This document shows, piece by piece, positions 53,635 to 62,539 of a stretch of 64,000 bases of DNA (position 1 is its first letter; each line of letters begins with the position of its first letter). The notes under the pieces are model-generated. The model saw only the letters and a list, made by a program, of their open reading frames with translations. It made no database searches and was not told the origin of the DNA. Where the stretch lies: NCBI RefSeq assembly GCF_947495675.1, contig NZ_CANLZX010000016.1:1-64000 (forward strand). Reading direction: 5' to 3'. This DNA is from an uncultured Algibacter sp. Its GTDB lineage: Bacteria > Bacteroidota > Bacteroidia > Flavobacteriales > Flavobacteriaceae. The position numbers and the translations under genes are program-made.

Positions 53635-53671
53635 TTAAAAAAGGTTACTAATTTTAATCTAGTAACCTTTT
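53635..53671 (-). terminator. Hairpin with T-run between the binding-protein and GH10 genes
   Basis: A 12-bp stem (AAAAGGTTACTA at 53639-53650 pairing with 53660-53671). On the minus strand it is followed by six T. It lies in the 69-base gap inside the xylan operon, so it may act as a partial terminator or as a 3' stabiliser for the upstream mRNA. Confidence 0.65.
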
Positions 53672-53692
53672 GTATTACTTTAATATTTAAGA

Positions 53693-54823
53693 TTATTCCT
53701 GTACCCTAAATATAATATCATCAAATTTTACACTTGAAGAAGCACCATTATTAGGTAAAGAAACTTTAACCTGTAATATACCAGACGGATCAATTTTTTC
53801 AGTATCTGTTGCTGCGTTCCCTGGATTATAATTAGATCCAAATTGATCTAATGTAGTTGAAACTTCTTGCCAACCACTAGTTGATACTGTAAAATTATAA
53901 GCCCAAGTATCTAAAATGACATCAAAAGAAGAACCTGCGTTTGCATTTACCATCATTTTAAAAGTTGCCTTAGATGCTACTGTGGCCGTATTAGGTAAAA
54001 AAGCACCGGCTTCATTATTTTGGCATCCATTATATCCAAAGGCTGTACCTCCATTATAATCATATTGGGCACAATTACCAGTTTCGCCCGTAGCAGTAAC
54101 AGATAAATTACTAGCATCTCCATAAATTCCCCAAGTACTTGTATACAATCCATTACCATCAAAATCTTCAAACAAATAGTCAACAAATCCAAAATTTATA
54201 TTAACAAAAGTGGTGTTTGCGATACCAGGACCGGGCTCTACAATTACCGTACTTCCTGCGTCGGTTGTAATTACAACATGTTGTGCTTCGGTCGCATCAG
54301 TTGGTACTATAAAATACATTTCTTGATCTGAAACTAAAGTATATTCTAAAGGTTCTCCACCAAAGGTGACCGATTGTATCCCTATAAACCAACTGCCTTT
54401 TATGGTTACTTTATCTCCTAGTTTAGGATTAAGAATACTCAAATTTCCAAAAACAGGGGCAGGTTGTATAATGTTAATTTGAGAATCAATTTCTCCATTT
54501 GCTGTTATGAACTTTATAGGTTGAACCCCAAAATTAAAAGGGATTTCAAAATCATAATTAGGTATGTTGAAAAAGATGGCATTATCAGAATTCAAATTAG
54601 GATTAAAGCTAACTTCAAATTTATTGTCTAAAATAATTTTTTCTAACCCAGATAAATTTGTTCCTTCTATTTTAAGCAACTCACCAGGTGTACCTGATGC
54701 ATTAGGGCTTGATTGTGAAGAAAAAGTCTTTATTGCTGGCAATTCTACCGCATCTTCAGAACACGAAAATAATGTCATGGTTAAAATTGCGGAAAGTAAA
54801 TATATTTTTATCAAATTTTTCAT
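53693..54823 (-). CDS. Surface glycan-binding lipoprotein with IPT/TIG domains
   Basis: The 376-residue protein has a lipobox at LFSC (C21) followed by SEDAVE, which fits surface export. Two IPT/TIG Ig-like domains follow (about residues 34-125, with GTPGELLKIEGTNLSGLEKI, and about 131-210, with PKLGDKVTIKGSWFIGIQSV), then a C-terminal beta-sandwich (about 215-376) rich in aromatic residues (YDYNGGTAFGYNG, LDTWAYNF). This is the layout of SusE-positioned surface glycan-binding proteins (SGBP-B type). It comes after susD in the operon and probably captures xylan chains through the C-terminal domain. Confidence 0.82.
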   Translation of the reverse strand: MKNLIKIYLLSAILTMTLFSCSEDAVELPAIKTFSSQSSPNASGTPGELLKIEGTNLSGLEKIILDNKFEVSFNPNLNSDNAIFFNIPNYDFEIPFNFGVQPIKFITANGEIDSQINIIQPAPVFGNLSILNPKLGDKVTIKGSWFIGIQSVTFGGEPLEYTLVSDQEMYFIVPTDATEAQHVVITTDAGSTVIVEPGPGIANTTFVNINFGFVDYLFEDFDGNGLYTSTWGIYGDASNLSVTATGETGNCAQYDYNGGTAFGYNGCQNNEAGAFLPNTATVASKATFKMMVNANAGSSFDVILDTWAYNFTVSTSGWQEVSTTLDQFGSNYNPGNAATDTEKIDPSGILQVKVSLPNNGASSSVKFDDIIFRVQE

Positions 54824-54832
54824 AATTGTAGT

Positions 54833-56359
54833 TTAAAAATTAAAAGGAACAGGCGCAGCTGTTAAATTTTCATTGATACTTATAGCACCAGATGGCAACG
54901 GCATAGAAAAGAAATCATCTGTAGGCGTGATTTTAATAGATACTAAGTCTGTTCTAGCATCATCACCGTAAAACCCTCTTTCTTGAGCTGCAATTTCTGC
55001 CAATGCATCGGCTCTATTTCTACGTTGAAGATCAAAATAATATTGCCCCTCCAATAAAAATTCAATTCTTCTTTCTTTAAATAAACTGGATTGAGTTATG
55101 TTACTAACTGAACTTAAACCTGCACGAGAACGTACTCTGTTAAAAGCTGATAGCGCTTCACTATCAGAAGTAGAAACATTGTCTGCTAATTTAGCCTCGG
55201 CCATCATTAATAATATATCTGCATATCTTAACATATTGGTGTTTTGGTCTGTTCTCATAAAACAAACATTATATCCGTCATCTGGAGAGCCAACAATATA
55301 CTTTCTAAAATTTAAGGCAGTCTGAGAAGGAAGTTTATTGAACGTGTAACCGTCTTTTTTGCTTAATAGCTCTGGATAAAAATCACCATCAATCATAATA
55401 GATGGTTTTCTTCTTTTATCTCCATCTTCATATAGCCCTGGCAAATCAATTGTTGGCATATATGAACCCCAGCCATCTCCACCTCCTGTTATACCAGAAC
55501 CAGATGGTACTATAAAGGCTTGTTCGGTATTTTGAGTACCCCATTCATTACAATTAACCGTCCATTGTAAAGCGAACAAACTCTCTATATTATTGTTAAA
55601 GTTTGGGTTGTTAAATAAATTACCATATTCTTCTAGTAAATCAAACTTACCGCTATTTATCACCTCTCTACATAAATCTGCAGCCTCATTATATTTTTTT
55701 AAATTTAATTTCACTTTTGCCAACATGCCCATTGCAGAATATTTTCCAATTCTTCCTGTTTTTGGTTCTGTTGTTAATTTTTCTGCGGCATCGGTTAAAT
55801 CCATTTCTATGAATTTATAAACATCGGACTCTAAATTGCGCTTAGCATTTATACCATCGGCGTTTTCGTCAAAAATAGGAACTGGACCCCATATTCTAAC
55901 TAAATAATAATAGGCGGTTGCTCTCATAAATTTGGAGACTCCAATTCCTTGGTTATAAGCGTCTTCGGGAATGTTTTCTTTATCCCTAATTAAATCTTGC
56001 ATTAAGGAGTTAGATTGGTTTACAACAGAAAATAAGGCTGTCCAATTACTATTTAGTACCGCATTATCATTTAAAACAGATGCTTCAGCAAATGGTCTAA
56101 ATTCACCATCATTGGCCCATACATTACCTGCATAGGTATCTCCTTGGGTTATCATACCCTTAAAATTATAATCAAACCATCCTTTTGTATATAATCCATT
56201 TTGAATGCCTTCATATGGAGATGCTCCTGGAGGTAAACAATCTACGCACAATGAATTCTCCGATCTTAACTCGGTGAAATCTTCTGAACATGATACCATA
56301 GAAATAACTAAAGTCAATAGTATCAATACCTTTTTTATTTGTTTTTTCATAATAATCAA
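54833..56359 (-). CDS. susD: SusD-like surface lipoprotein
   Basis: The 508-residue RagB/SusD-family protein has a lipobox near VSC (followed by SEDFTE), an N-terminal SusD_like domain with four TPR pairs (YNQGIGVSKFMRATAYYYLVRIWGPVPI, quoted in part: FMRATAYYYLVRIWGPVP), and the C-terminal RagB domain (RTDQNTNMLRYADILLMMAEA, ERRIEFLLEGQYYFDLQRR, quoted in part). SusD caps the SusC barrel and binds the incoming oligosaccharide at the cell surface. It lies 10 bases after susC. An in-frame Met at codon 4 may be the true start. Confidence 0.95.
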   Translation of the reverse strand: MIIMKKQIKKVLILLTLVISMVSCSEDFTELRSENSLCVDCLPPGASPYEGIQNGLYTKGWFDYNFKGMITQGDTYAGNVWANDGEFRPFAEASVLNDNAVLNSNWTALFSVVNQSNSLMQDLIRDKENIPEDAYNQGIGVSKFMRATAYYYLVRIWGPVPIFDENADGINAKRNLESDVYKFIEMDLTDAAEKLTTEPKTGRIGKYSAMGMLAKVKLNLKKYNEAADLCREVINSGKFDLLEEYGNLFNNPNFNNNIESLFALQWTVNCNEWGTQNTEQAFIVPSGSGITGGGDGWGSYMPTIDLPGLYEDGDKRRKPSIMIDGDFYPELLSKKDGYTFNKLPSQTALNFRKYIVGSPDDGYNVCFMRTDQNTNMLRYADILLMMAEAKLADNVSTSDSEALSAFNRVRSRAGLSSVSNITQSSLFKERRIEFLLEGQYYFDLQRRNRADALAEIAAQERGFYGDDARTDLVSIKITPTDDFFSMPLPSGAISINENLTAAPVPFNF

Positions 56360-56369
56360 TTTTAACTTA

Positions 56370-59300
56370 TTAAAATGTTAGATTAACACCTAAGGTTATT
56401 GTTTTTGCTAATGGATATCTACCCACATCTAAACCTGCAAACCTTATATCTGAATTTCTACTTCCAATTTCTGGATCTAAACCAGAATACTTGGTGAATG
56501 TAAATAAATTTTGTCCTGAAAGATATACTCTTGCTTTAGTAAAGAAATTTGTTTTACTTAAAACATCTGAGTTAATATTATATCCCATTGTAATGTTTTG
56601 GATTCTGATATAAGATCCATCCTCTACAAAACGATCAGAAACTCTTGTATTTGAATTGCCGTTTGCTAAGTCAATTCTTGGAATGTCTGTGTTTTGAGCA
56701 AGATTTGCAGCGTCATCTAGAGTAACACCATCTGGTAAATAATTTACAACAAAGTGATTTAGAGCATCGGTTGACTGATTTTCACCTAAGAAACGTAATG
56801 CTTCTGTGTAAAATCTATTTTGATTGTATATTTTATTACCGTAAGATCCATTTAAAACAATACTTAAATCAAAATCTTTATACGAAATGTTATTATTCAA
56901 ACTAAATGTGAATTTTGGCAGAGCTGATCCTATATACGTTCTGTCGGCAAGTGTTATTTCTCCATCTTCATTTAAATCTTTAAATTTAATATCTCCTACG
57001 CTGGTTTTTCCTGGTACTTGTATGGCGCTATCATCAACTTCTTGTTGGGTTCTAAAAATACCGTCTGTAACGTAACCGTAAATTTGACCTAAAGATTGTC
57101 CTTCTTCAACATAGCTATATAATAATTCTCCATCTGATTGCGGGATGTTTGCAGTTAATGGTTTTGTACCTCCATAGAATTTAGTTAACTCGTTGGTGTA
57201 TGTTGAAAATATAAATGTAGAATTCCATGAAAAGTTATCTGTTTGAATATTTCTAGTGTTCAACTTTATATCCATACCTCTATTTACCATTTCGCCTACG
57301 TTCTCATAGGGTAGCACTCTTCCTGCTGTTCTATCATCTGCTGGTCTTTGAATTAATAAATCTGAGGATTTCTTTTGATATAAATCAAGATCAAGTTTTA
57401 TGGCATCGTTTAATAAACCTACTTCTAAACCAACATTTGTAGATTTTAAAGTCTCCCATTTAATATCTGGGTTACCATCTACTGTATAAACATAAGAAAG
57501 CCCACTAGATGAAGGTACGGCCGAAAATTGTGTTTGATATAAAAAGCTAGGAATATTCTGGTTTCCTACTTCACCGTAACCTGCTCTTAATTTTAAATAA
57601 TTTATAGTGCTAGATGAAGATTTCATAAAATCTTCATTAGAAATCGTCCAAGCACCAGAAACGGCAGGAAAATACCCCCATTTGTTATTTGGTCCAAAAT
57701 TTGACGATGCATCGGCTCTTATAGAGGCTGTTAAATAATATTTACTATCATAGTTGTAATTCGCTCTTGCAATGTAAGATTGCATAGCCCAAGCATAACT
57801 TTGGTTATCTACTTCAGAGGTCGATTTTAATCCTAATACCAAGTTATCAAATTCATTATTACCTTCTAGATCTCTTCTTGAACCTCTTAAGTATTCAAAA
57901 TTACTTTTTTGTCTTTCTTGGCCTAAAACTACGTTAATGCTATGTTTATCGGTGTACTTGTTATAAGTTAAAAAATTTTTAGCCGTCCAATAATAACCTT
58001 GATCTTGTTGCTTAAGGGAAGAGTTTACTTCATTTGCAGCGGTACCAATGTTTTCGTATGTAGGAATAAATACTCTTCCGTCTCCTGCATTTAAATCATA
58101 TCCTAATTCACTTCTAAAAGTTAAGTTTTTTAAGAATGAAATCTCTGCAAATAAATTACCGTTTATTTTGAATTTTTTATCTAGATTATTAACATATTCT
58201 GAATAGGCCACAGGGTTTACAGCTTCGTAATTATTTGATGCACCATTAACACCTCCTCCAGGAGCTCCATAACTACCGTCTGGATATCTTACAGGAATTA
58301 GTGGGCTTAAACGTAGGGCTGATGAAACAATACCACCTCTATCATCATTCTTAACTATACGTTGCTTAACATTACTTAAGGATATATTATTACCTACCTT
58401 GAACCAATCATTAATTTTAGTATCAATATTCAAACGCATTGATATTCTCTCAAAATTGGTATTTACAATAACACCTTCTTGCTTAAAATAGCCCAGAGAT
58501 GTATAATATCGCGTTCCGTCTTTTTCTCCTGAAACTGAAAGCTGGTTATTTGTAATTAGTGCACTTCTAAAAATTTCTTTTTGCCAATCTGTACCTTTTC
58601 CTAATAGACTAGGATTTTGAAATATATAAGGAACATCTCTATTATCAGATTTTAATAAATCGCTGGTATATTGGGCATATTCCTGTAAATTCATCATGTC
58701 ATAGTACTTAGCAACACTTTGAATACCTGTGTAATTATCAAAAGAAATACTTGTTTTACCTCTTTTTCCTTTTTTTGTTGTTATTAAAACAACACCGTTA
58801 GAACCATTTGCTCCATAGATAGCTGTTGCCGATGCATCCTTTAATATATCAATAGATTCAATGTCTGACATGTTTAAACCAGACAACGCAGAATTAATGT
58901 TTTGTCCAGAACCACCTCCTGTAGCTGCACCTAAATCTAAAGATGTATTGTTTCTATCTGCAAATATTGGCGTACCATCTATAACATATAGAGGTTCATT
59001 CCCATAAAGCGATGTTATACCTCTAATTTTTATAGAAACACCACCACCCGGTGCTCCTGAGTTTTGAGATACCGTAACACCGGCTGCTTTACCTGTTAAA
59101 GCTTGGTCAACAGAAGAAAAAGGCTGATCTTTTAATTCTTCAGCAGAAACAGAAGATATTGCTCCTGTCAAGTCTTTTCTTTTGGAAGTACCGTAGCCAA
59201 TTACTACTACCTCGTCTAATTTCGAGGTGTCTTCTAATAAAACTACGTTTAATTTACCTTTGCCTTTGTATGCAATTTCTTGTGTTGCGTAACCTACATA

Positions 59301-59525
59301 ACTAAAAACCAAAATACTATTTTTAGTTACATTTGTTAGAGTGTAATTACCATCAAAATCAGTTATGTTTCCTGTTTTTGTGCCTTTTACTATTATATTT
59401 ACTCCGGGTAAGGGCATCCCAGATTCATCTGTGATAACGCCCGACACCGAATTATTTTGTGAAAAGACATTTTGTGTGCAAATCATTATAAAAGTAATGA
59501 TTGCCAGTTTGAATTTCATCATCAT
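56370..59525 (-). CDS. susC: SusC-like TonB-dependent oligosaccharide importer
   Basis: The 1051-residue protein has a signal peptide (residues about 1-22, VFSQN), a CarboxypepD_reg-like domain (VSGVITDESGMPLPGVNI), the SusC signature DEVVVIGYGTSKRKDLTGAI (near residue 105), a TonB plug (LKDASATAIYGANGSNGVVLI) and a large barrel ending in F. It imports oligosaccharides bound by SusD. It follows the GH3 gene by 43 bases and is followed by susD, the core of a polysaccharide utilisation locus. The GH10 and GH3 genes around it indicate xylo-oligosaccharides as substrate. Confidence 0.96.
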   Translation of the reverse strand: MMMKFKLAIITFIMICTQNVFSQNNSVSGVITDESGMPLPGVNIIVKGTKTGNITDFDGNYTLTNVTKNSILVFSYVGYATQEIAYKGKGKLNVVLLEDTSKLDEVVVIGYGTSKRKDLTGAISSVSAEELKDQPFSSVDQALTGKAAGVTVSQNSGAPGGGVSIKIRGITSLYGNEPLYVIDGTPIFADRNNTSLDLGAATGGGSGQNINSALSGLNMSDIESIDILKDASATAIYGANGSNGVVLITTKKGKRGKTSISFDNYTGIQSVAKYYDMMNLQEYAQYTSDLLKSDNRDVPYIFQNPSLLGKGTDWQKEIFRSALITNNQLSVSGEKDGTRYYTSLGYFKQEGVIVNTNFERISMRLNIDTKINDWFKVGNNISLSNVKQRIVKNDDRGGIVSSALRLSPLIPVRYPDGSYGAPGGGVNGASNNYEAVNPVAYSEYVNNLDKKFKINGNLFAEISFLKNLTFRSELGYDLNAGDGRVFIPTYENIGTAANEVNSSLKQQDQGYYWTAKNFLTYNKYTDKHSINVVLGQERQKSNFEYLRGSRRDLEGNNEFDNLVLGLKSTSEVDNQSYAWAMQSYIARANYNYDSKYYLTASIRADASSNFGPNNKWGYFPAVSGAWTISNEDFMKSSSSTINYLKLRAGYGEVGNQNIPSFLYQTQFSAVPSSSGLSYVYTVDGNPDIKWETLKSTNVGLEVGLLNDAIKLDLDLYQKKSSDLLIQRPADDRTAGRVLPYENVGEMVNRGMDIKLNTRNIQTDNFSWNSTFIFSTYTNELTKFYGGTKPLTANIPQSDGELLYSYVEEGQSLGQIYGYVTDGIFRTQQEVDDSAIQVPGKTSVGDIKFKDLNEDGEITLADRTYIGSALPKFTFSLNNNISYKDFDLSIVLNGSYGNKIYNQNRFYTEALRFLGENQSTDALNHFVVNYLPDGVTLDDAANLAQNTDIPRIDLANGNSNTRVSDRFVEDGSYIRIQNITMGYNINSDVLSKTNFFTKARVYLSGQNLFTFTKYSGLDPEIGSRNSDIRFAGLDVGRYPLAKTITLGVNLTF

Positions 59526-59568
59526 ATTAAATTAGTTTAGTTATTAATTATTTAGTTTCTAGTGGTCT

Positions 59569-62217
59569 TTATTTTTTTACTAACGATATTTTCTTTTCTA
59601 CAACCGAGGTTGAGCTAGCATCAGCTAAACCTTTAAAACCTGGTTGTTTTCCTCCTGCATATATACTTATGGAACCTGGGTTAATTACAGGTTTACCTTC
59701 TAATGATATTAAAGCATATTGTTTAGGTTTAATACTAAGTGTTACTGTTTTTGTTTCATTAGGACTTAAAGTGATTCGTTCAAAACCAACCAATGACCTT
59801 GTTGGTGTTGTTTTATCTTTATTATCATGAGATACATAAAATTGAACAACTTCTTCACCTTTATACGCTCCTGTATTTTTTACATCTACCTTTACTTCAA
59901 TATTACTACCTATACTTACCACATCTGAAATGGTTAGATTGGAATACGTGAAATTAGTATAGCTTAATCCGTGACCAAATGGAAATAGGGGATCTCCTTT
60001 AAAATACTTATAGGTTCTGTTTTCCATATTGTAGTTTTTAAAATCAGGTAAATCATTTACTGACTTATAAAATGTTACCGGTAATCTTCCTGCAGGGTTA
60101 TAATCTCCAAAAAGAATATCTGCTATGGCTTTACCGCCAAATTCTCCGGGGTACCAAGCTTCTAAAATTGCAGGTATATTATCTGCTGCCCAATTAACTG
60201 CTAGTGCACTCCCATTCATTAAAACGAGAATGGTTGGTTTGCCAAGAGCTTGTATTTTTTTCATTAACTCAATTTGAGTTTTAGGTAATGTAATTTCCGA
60301 TCTATCGCCTTTGTCAAACCCTTCTAATAAAACAGGCATTTCTTCACCTTCAATGGATGGGGAAAGCCCTAAGCATAACACTACAACCTCAGAGTTTTTT
60401 GCGGCCTGTATTGCTGGTGTAATTAAATCTTGATCTGTTTTAGCCCAAACTAATTGTGCTTGAGGATCGGCATGGTAGTTATAGTATTCTATCTTTATTG
60501 TATTGGTCTTGCCTTTGGTTAATTTTACGTCAAAATATTTTGTTTTAGGTTCATGGTCATCACTAAACTCAAATTGTAGTGCGTCATTAAAATATAACTT
60601 ACCACCACTACTTGCTCGCAATCCAATTCTATATGTTCCACTTTCAATTGGAATTAATTCACCTGTCCATTTTACAGAGAAAACATCTTTTTCAAGATTG
60701 TCTAAAGGTCTTTTACCCACCCAAGTGAAATCTATATTTTTATCGTTTCTAGTAAATTCAGGCGTTCCTTCCCAATTCATGTTTTTATAATATTCGCCTT
60801 TAAGTCCTTGTTCGCTACCGTTTTTAAGGACATTAGTGGGAATGGTGTTTAACATGGGCCAACCAACAGCAATATGACTTCCTAAAGCGTAGTTTACAGT
60901 TGCATTTGGTAATTTATTTTGAATTGCCAGTAAAGGAGTTATATGGTTTTTTGGTGTGCCATGGTAATTCCCTAATAATGATTGTTTGGAGTTAGCATTA
61001 GGACCAATTACTGCAATGGATTTGATGCTTTTATCGAGGGGTAAAGTATGATCTTGATTTTTTAATAAAACCATAGATTCTTTAGAAATCTTTTCAGATA
61101 ATTTATGATGCTGCTTACTTGCAACAACGCTATATGGTATTTTAGACCATTTAACTTGATCATCAGGGTCAAACATACCTAACCTGAAACGCGCTGTAAA
61201 TAATCGTGTTAAGGCTAAATCAATTTTTTCTTCATCAATTAGTTCTTTTAAAACGGCTTCAGTTAAATTAGGATCGTAAACACTTCCACAGTTTAAGTCT
61301 GTGCCTCTATCAACAGCTAAAGCAGCTGCCTCTTCGGGAGTTTCAACAATATTATGTTTATCTGGTTCCCAAAAATCGTTAATAGCCCAACAATCTGAAA
61401 CAACATACCCACCAAAATTCCAATCGTCCCTTAAAATTTTATTCAATAATAAATTGCTACCGCAACATGCTTCATCTCTATATCTATTGTAGGCGCACAT
61501 TACAGAATGAACTTTTGCTTCTTTTATAGCCGCTTCAAACGCTGGTAAATAGGTTTCATATAAATCTTTGTTTGATGTATGATAATTATCTTGGTGTCTT
61601 GATTTTTCTGGACCACTATGTACTGCAAAATGTTTTGCTGTTGCGATAACTTTAAAATACTTCTCATCATCACCTTGAAGCCCTTTGATGTAATTTACAC
61701 CAATTCTACTTGTTAAATACGGGTCTTCACCATAAGTTTCTTGACCTCTTCCCCAACGAGGATCTCTAAAAATATTAATGTTTGGTGTCCAAAAATTAAG
61801 CCCTTGGTATATACCTCTTTTTTCTTCTAATTTTGATTTATGGTGTTTTGCTCTAGCTTCGTCTGATACGACCTCTCCCATCTCATAAATTAAATCAGGA
61901 TTCCAGGTTGCCCCCATACCTATACCTTGTGGAAATACTGTTGCTTCACCTGCTCGAGCTACGCCATGCAAGCATTCATTCCACCAATTATATTCTGGTA
62001 CGCCTAAACGCTCTATAGCTGGAGCATCATATCGCATTTGAGATACTTTCTCTTTTAAAGACATCTGCTCTATTAAATTAGCTACTCTATCTTTTAATGC
62101 GATCTCTGGATTTTGAAACAGGTAATCGTATTTCTTTTCTTGAGTTTTGCATGAGAAAATAAATAGCACTCCAATTAAAAAGTAGAGGCTTTGTTTGCTA
62201 AATTTAAGTTTATTCAT
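59569..62217 (-). CDS. GH3 beta-xylosidase-type lipoprotein with inserted PA14 domain
   Basis: The 882-residue protein has a lipobox at FSC (C23). The GH3 barrel contains YNWWNECLHGVARAG, common in beta-xylosidases, and nucleophile D275 in YVVSDCWAIND. A PA14 domain is inserted in the second domain at about residues 470-593 (GLKGEYYKNMNWEGTPEF, SGTYRIGLRASSGGKLYF), and an FnIII-like domain ends the protein. PA14 inserts shape substrate binding in GH3 enzymes. It is the first gene of the xylan operon and would release xylose from short oligosaccharides. The lipid anchor is followed by KTQEKK, which lacks the acidic export signal seen on GH10 and the binding protein, so it may face the periplasm. 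Confidence 0.9.
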   Translation of the reverse strand: MNKLKFSKQSLYFLIGVLFIFSCKTQEKKYDYLFQNPEIALKDRVANLIEQMSLKEKVSQMRYDAPAIERLGVPEYNWWNECLHGVARAGEATVFPQGIGMGATWNPDLIYEMGEVVSDEARAKHHKSKLEEKRGIYQGLNFWTPNINIFRDPRWGRGQETYGEDPYLTSRIGVNYIKGLQGDDEKYFKVIATAKHFAVHSGPEKSRHQDNYHTSNKDLYETYLPAFEAAIKEAKVHSVMCAYNRYRDEACCGSNLLLNKILRDDWNFGGYVVSDCWAINDFWEPDKHNIVETPEEAAALAVDRGTDLNCGSVYDPNLTEAVLKELIDEEKIDLALTRLFTARFRLGMFDPDDQVKWSKIPYSVVASKQHHKLSEKISKESMVLLKNQDHTLPLDKSIKSIAVIGPNANSKQSLLGNYHGTPKNHITPLLAIQNKLPNATVNYALGSHIAVGWPMLNTIPTNVLKNGSEQGLKGEYYKNMNWEGTPEFTRNDKNIDFTWVGKRPLDNLEKDVFSVKWTGELIPIESGTYRIGLRASSGGKLYFNDALQFEFSDDHEPKTKYFDVKLTKGKTNTIKIEYYNYHADPQAQLVWAKTDQDLITPAIQAAKNSEVVVLCLGLSPSIEGEEMPVLLEGFDKGDRSEITLPKTQIELMKKIQALGKPTILVLMNGSALAVNWAADNIPAILEAWYPGEFGGKAIADILFGDYNPAGRLPVTFYKSVNDLPDFKNYNMENRTYKYFKGDPLFPFGHGLSYTNFTYSNLTISDVVSIGSNIEVKVDVKNTGAYKGEEVVQFYVSHDNKDKTTPTRSLVGFERITLSPNETKTVTLSIKPKQYALISLEGKPVINPGSISIYAGGKQPGFKGLADASSTSVVEKKISLVKK

Positions 62218-62539
62218 TTTGGTTTTTATTTTTTAAATGGCAATAATTAAAGATTAAACTTAAAAAATGAAGGATAACAGAATGCAATTTATGTTGTTTT
62301 TGTTATGACATTATTCTGTAAGCGATTTCTATCTTTTAAATGCTTAAACTTTATGTAAACAAAATTATATAAGGAAGTGGGTATTTATTGGTAAATGTTA
62401 AGCATTCGTTGTTACATTTAAAGCAAAATGATGAGAATTTCTAGTAAAAACGTGGTTTTATTAAAAAAGTATATGCAGCTTGTAGTAAGTGCTAAATATT
62501 GGTTTTGATAGCGAATTTTAATTGCGTTTTGAAAACAAT
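62218..62539. other. Intergenic region between the hybrid regulator and the xylan operon
   Basis: The 322-base AT-rich gap has no supportable ORF and no strong hairpin. On the minus strand TAATTTTG (62367-62360) matches TAnnTTTG and could be the -7 element of the operon, about 143 bases ahead of the GH3 start. No good -33 is seen at the ideal distance. The binding site of the hybrid regulator is expected here but no clear repeat is recognised. Confidence 0.5.
62360..62367 (-). promoter_or_regulatory. Candidate -7 element of the xylan operon
   Basis: The minus strand reads TAATTTTG, matching TAnnTTTG, upstream of the GH3-susC-susD operon. There is no convincing -33 partner, so it is only a candidate. 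Confidence 0.3.

Noticed and set aside
60503..60790. Open frame of about 95 codons on the plus strand
   Set aside because: It is antisense to the PA14 part of the GH3 gene, with no family match or promoter.
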